Origin: Ornithinibacillus massiliensis
GTDB taxonomy: Bacteria; Bacillota; Bacilli; Bacillales; Amphibacillaceae
NCBI RefSeq assembly: GCF_018310345.1
Contig: NZ_JAGXBY010000005.1
Coordinates: 235,075 to 299,074 of the forward strand
Direction: 5' to 3'
Length of the DNA: 64,000 bases
The translations under genes and the position numbers were made by a program. The notes beneath the pieces are model-generated. The model ran no database searches. It saw only the letters and a program-made list of their open reading frames with translations, and was not told the DNA's origin. This document shows positions 62,931 through 64,000 of this stretch, one piece after another. Within the stretch, counting starts at the first letter, position 1. The number at the start of each line of letters is the position of its first letter.

Positions 62931-62959
62931 TTGACGAAATGGACTAGCCATGATAAATT
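62931..62959 (+). promoter_or_regulatory. tRNA cluster promoter P1
   Basis: TTGACG (62931-62936), a 17-bp spacer and TAAATT (62954-62959). A weak hairpin (62893-62918) before it may end the sprT-like gene. Confidence 0.55.
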
Positions 62960-63026
62960 ATATAAAGTCTTAACAAAACAGACGAAATGTACATAGAAGT
63001 TTAAGAAAAAACTTTTATAAAATATC

Positions 63027-63055
63027 TTGACAATAAATTAATAATGTTATATGAT
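63027..63055 (+). promoter_or_regulatory. tRNA cluster promoter P2
   Basis: Consensus TTGACA (63027-63032), a 17-bp spacer and TATGAT (63050-63055), 96 bp after P1. Tandem strong promoters of this kind are usual for stable RNA operons. Transcription would begin near 63062, about 15 nt before the tRNA-Asn fragment. Confidence 0.85.
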
Positions 63056-63076
63056 ATTTTTCGTCGCTGAAATTAT

Positions 63077-63099
63077 TCCACAGTAGCTCAGTGGTAGAG
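63077..63099 (+). other. 5' fragment of tRNA-Asn (partial duplicate)
   Basis: Identical to the first 23 nt of the intact tRNA-Asn gene at 63234, including acceptor 5' strand and the D-arm. With five upstream bases the identity reaches 28 bp (63072-63099 and 63229-63256). It stops abruptly before the anticodon stem and is continued by a non-tRNA element. Confidence 0.95.
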
Positions 63100-63179
63100 A
63101 CGAGCAAAACATCTACCGAATAAGCTGCGAGTAACCCCGAAGCATTTAGCATCTTAGAATAAGCTAGTAGATGCAGGGG
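63100..63179 (+). repeat. tRNA-linked element, copy A
   Basis: An 80-nt sequence fused to the tRNA-Asn fragment. About 71 of 80 positions match copy B (63747-63824). CCCC-GAA-GCAT (63135-63145) can pair with ATGC-A-GGGG (63171-63179). GAATAAGCT occurs twice (63118 and 63157). No open frame; not similar to any RNA family I recognise. Confidence 0.9.
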
Positions 63180-63233
63180 GTCGAGATTACAGTAATTGTG
63201 TTAAGACAGGATAAGTAAACAAGTTATTATTAT

Positions 63234-63308
63234 TCCACAGTAGCTCAGTGGTAGAGCAATCGGCTGTTAACCGATCGGTCGTAGGTTCGAATCCTACCTG
63301 TGGAGCCA
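63234..63308 (+). tRNA. tRNA-Asn (GTT)
   Basis: Complete cloverleaf, anticodon GTT in CTGTTAA, T arm GGTTCGAATCC, acceptor TCCACAG/CTGTGGA, encoded CCA. First intact gene of the cluster. Confidence 0.97.
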
Positions 63309-63311
63309 TAT

Positions 63312-63402
63312 GGAGAAGTACTCAAGTGGCTGAAGAGGCGCCCCTGCTAAGGGTGTAGGTCGGGTAACCGGCGCGAGGGTTCAAATCCCTCCTTCTCCGC
63401 CA
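63312..63402 (+). tRNA. tRNA-Ser (GCT)
   Basis: Class II tRNA with long variable arm. Acceptor GGAGAAG/CTTCTCC, anticodon GCT in CTGCTAA, encoded CCA. Confidence 0.97.
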
Positions 63403-63411
63403 TTCTAATAT

Positions 63412-63483
63412 GGCCCGTTGGTCAAGCGGTTAAGACACCGCCCTTTCACGGCGGTAACACGGGTTCGAATCCCGTACGGGTCA
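63412..63483 (+). tRNA. tRNA-Glu (TTC)
   Basis: Acceptor GGCCCGT/ACGGGTC with one G-U pair, anticodon TTC in CTTTCAC. The gene ends at the discriminator A; CCA is not encoded, so it must be added by the CCA enzyme. Confidence 0.95.
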
Positions 63484-63505
63484 TTTCTTTAATAAACTAA
63501 ATAAA

Positions 63506-63582
63506 GGTCCGGTAGTTCAGTTGGTTAGAATGCCTGCCTGTCACGCAGGAGGTCGCGGGTTCGAGTCCCGTCCGGACCGCCA
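63506..63582 (+). tRNA. tRNA-Asp (GTC)
   Basis: Acceptor GGTCCGG/CCGGACC, anticodon GTC in CTGTCAC, encoded CCA. Confidence 0.97.
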
Positions 63583-63591
63583 TTTAATTGT

Positions 63592-63666
63592 TGGGCTATA
63601 GCCAAGCGGTAAGGCAACGGGTTTTGGTCCCGTGATTCCCAGGTTCGAATCCTGGTAGCCCAGCCA
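63592..63666 (+). tRNA. tRNA-Gln (TTG)
   Basis: Acceptor TGGGCTA/TAGCCCA, anticodon TTG in TTTTGGT, encoded CCA. Confidence 0.97.
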
Positions 63667-63720
63667 ATTTTTTGTTTGTGATATCTTTAACAAAGTGGTT
63701 TTGGAATCATTCATTACTAC

Positions 63721-63746
63721 GAGCCATTAGCTCAGTCGGTAGAGCA
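63721..63746 (+). other. 5' fragment of tRNA-Lys (partial duplicate)
   Basis: Identical to the first 26 nt of the intact tRNA-Lys gene at 63874, through the D-arm. It ends before the anticodon stem and is fused to element copy B. Confidence 0.95.
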
Positions 63747-63824
63747 ACGAGCAACACTTCCACCGAATAAGCTACGAGTAACCCCGAAGCATACACATCT
63801 TGAATAAGCTAGAAGATGCAGGGG
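63747..63824 (+). repeat. tRNA-linked element, copy B
   Basis: 78 nt, homologous to copy A throughout. CCCC-GAA-GCAT (63782-63792) can pair with ATGC-A-GGGG (63816-63824), as in copy A. An inner CATCTT/AAGATG stem is a possible alternative. The 49 nt between this copy and tRNA-Lys resemble those after copy A only loosely. Confidence 0.9.
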
Positions 63825-63873
63825 TCCACCATGGATGACGCTAATACTAACTTAAGGATTAACTTATTTTTTC

Positions 63874-63949
63874 GAGCCATTAGCTCAGTCGGTAGAGCAT
63901 CTGACTTTTAATCAGAGGGTCGAAGGTTCGAATCCTTCATGGCTCACCA
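63874..63949 (+). tRNA. tRNA-Lys (TTT)
   Basis: Acceptor GAGCCAT/ATGGCTC, anticodon TTT in CTTTTAA, encoded CCA. Confidence 0.97.
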
Positions 63950-63958
63950 TTTAAATAT

Positions 63959-64000
63959 GCGGGTGTGGCGGAATTGGCAGACGCGCTAGACTTAGGATCT
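63959..64000 (+). tRNA. tRNA-Leu (TAG), truncated by window edge
   Basis: GCGGGTG acceptor start, D-arm and anticodon TAG (ACTTAGGATC) are visible. The variable arm and 3' half lie beyond the window. Confidence 0.9.

Noticed and set aside
63077..63308. tRNA-Asn interrupted by a group I intron
   Set aside because: The break is in the D-arm/anticodon stem border and not the anticodon loop, the intact gene follows with its own 5' half, and the inserted part is only about 80 nt without intron core motifs.

Overview
The window looks like a chromosomal segment of a low-GC Firmicute of the family Bacillaceae, perhaps a halotolerant genus close to Oceanobacillus or Virgibacillus; the genus is a guess. 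The evidence is the AT-rich sequence with strong AGGAGG-type ribosome binding sites, and Bacillus-type gene neighbourhoods: treP-treA-treR, cssRS divergent from htrB, cshA-ydbS-ydbT-rhomboid-acpS-ydcC-alr-ndoAI-ndoA-rsbRSTUVW-sigB-rsbX-tex-sprT, followed by a tRNA cluster that begins Asn-Ser-Glu as in B. subtilis trnS. No phage, IS element or CRISPR array was seen.

Layout. 1-350: a non-coding array of 52-bp tandem repeats that continues off the left edge, then a hairpin. 551-3947: an M20 amidohydrolase with an arginine-type amino acid ABC transporter (artPQR). 3982-10250: housekeeping and stress genes (glutathione peroxidase, tRNA hydroxylase trhO, cold shock protein, methyltransferase, ykwC, ElaA-type acetyltransferase, yteA-type zinc finger protein, a zinc-ribbon membrane protein). 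10363-13867: HtrB-type protease divergent from the CssRS two-component system. 14028-17057: typA and a lipoprotein sugar dehydrogenase. 17152-23322: trehalose locus with cre site, promoter and two TreR operators, an unusual IIA-IIB-IIC TreP, TreA, TreR and a second GH13 glucosidase. 23360-29252: small membrane proteins, thiolase, CapA-type lipoprotein, PadR regulator with partner, the undecaprenyl-phosphate transporter PopT and a thioredoxin. 30158-33018: a YkoGH-type two-component system and its probable PepSY target. 33188-38431: a 5'-nucleotidase family phosphoesterase and the phnD-phnC-phnE-phnE transporter, divergent from an EcsAB-like ABC exporter; three 11-bp-phased TTACA repeats lie between them. 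40992-44166: a YppG-type protein, esterase, DegV and EamA proteins. 44609-52803: cshA, two PH-domain proteins, rhomboid, acpS, ydcC, alr and the MazEF-type ndoAI/ndoA toxin-antitoxin pair. 52994-57998: the complete sigma-B module with its internal sigma-B promoter. 58240-62860: tex, katA (PerR-like box and a possible sigma-B promoter) and a SprT-like protein. 62931-64000: tandem promoters and a tRNA cluster (Asn, Ser, Glu, Asp, Gln, Lys, Leu, the last cut by the window edge).

The most unusual structure is in the tRNA cluster. Just before the intact tRNA-Asn and tRNA-Lys genes there is an exact copy of the first 23-26 nt of that tRNA, fused to the same 78-80-nt element (about 71 of 80 positions identical by hand alignment, with a shared potential stem). 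I do not recognise this tRNA 5'-fragment plus element; it may be a small tRNA-targeted mobile element or an undescribed RNA.

Many of the genes serve stress and envelope functions (sigma-B, katA, glutathione peroxidase, csp, cssRS/htrB, popT, trhO), with nutrient uptake modules (amino acids, trehalose, phosphonate/phosphate ester) placed between them. Start codons were adjusted by ribosome binding site position, so many genes here start downstream of the longest open frame.
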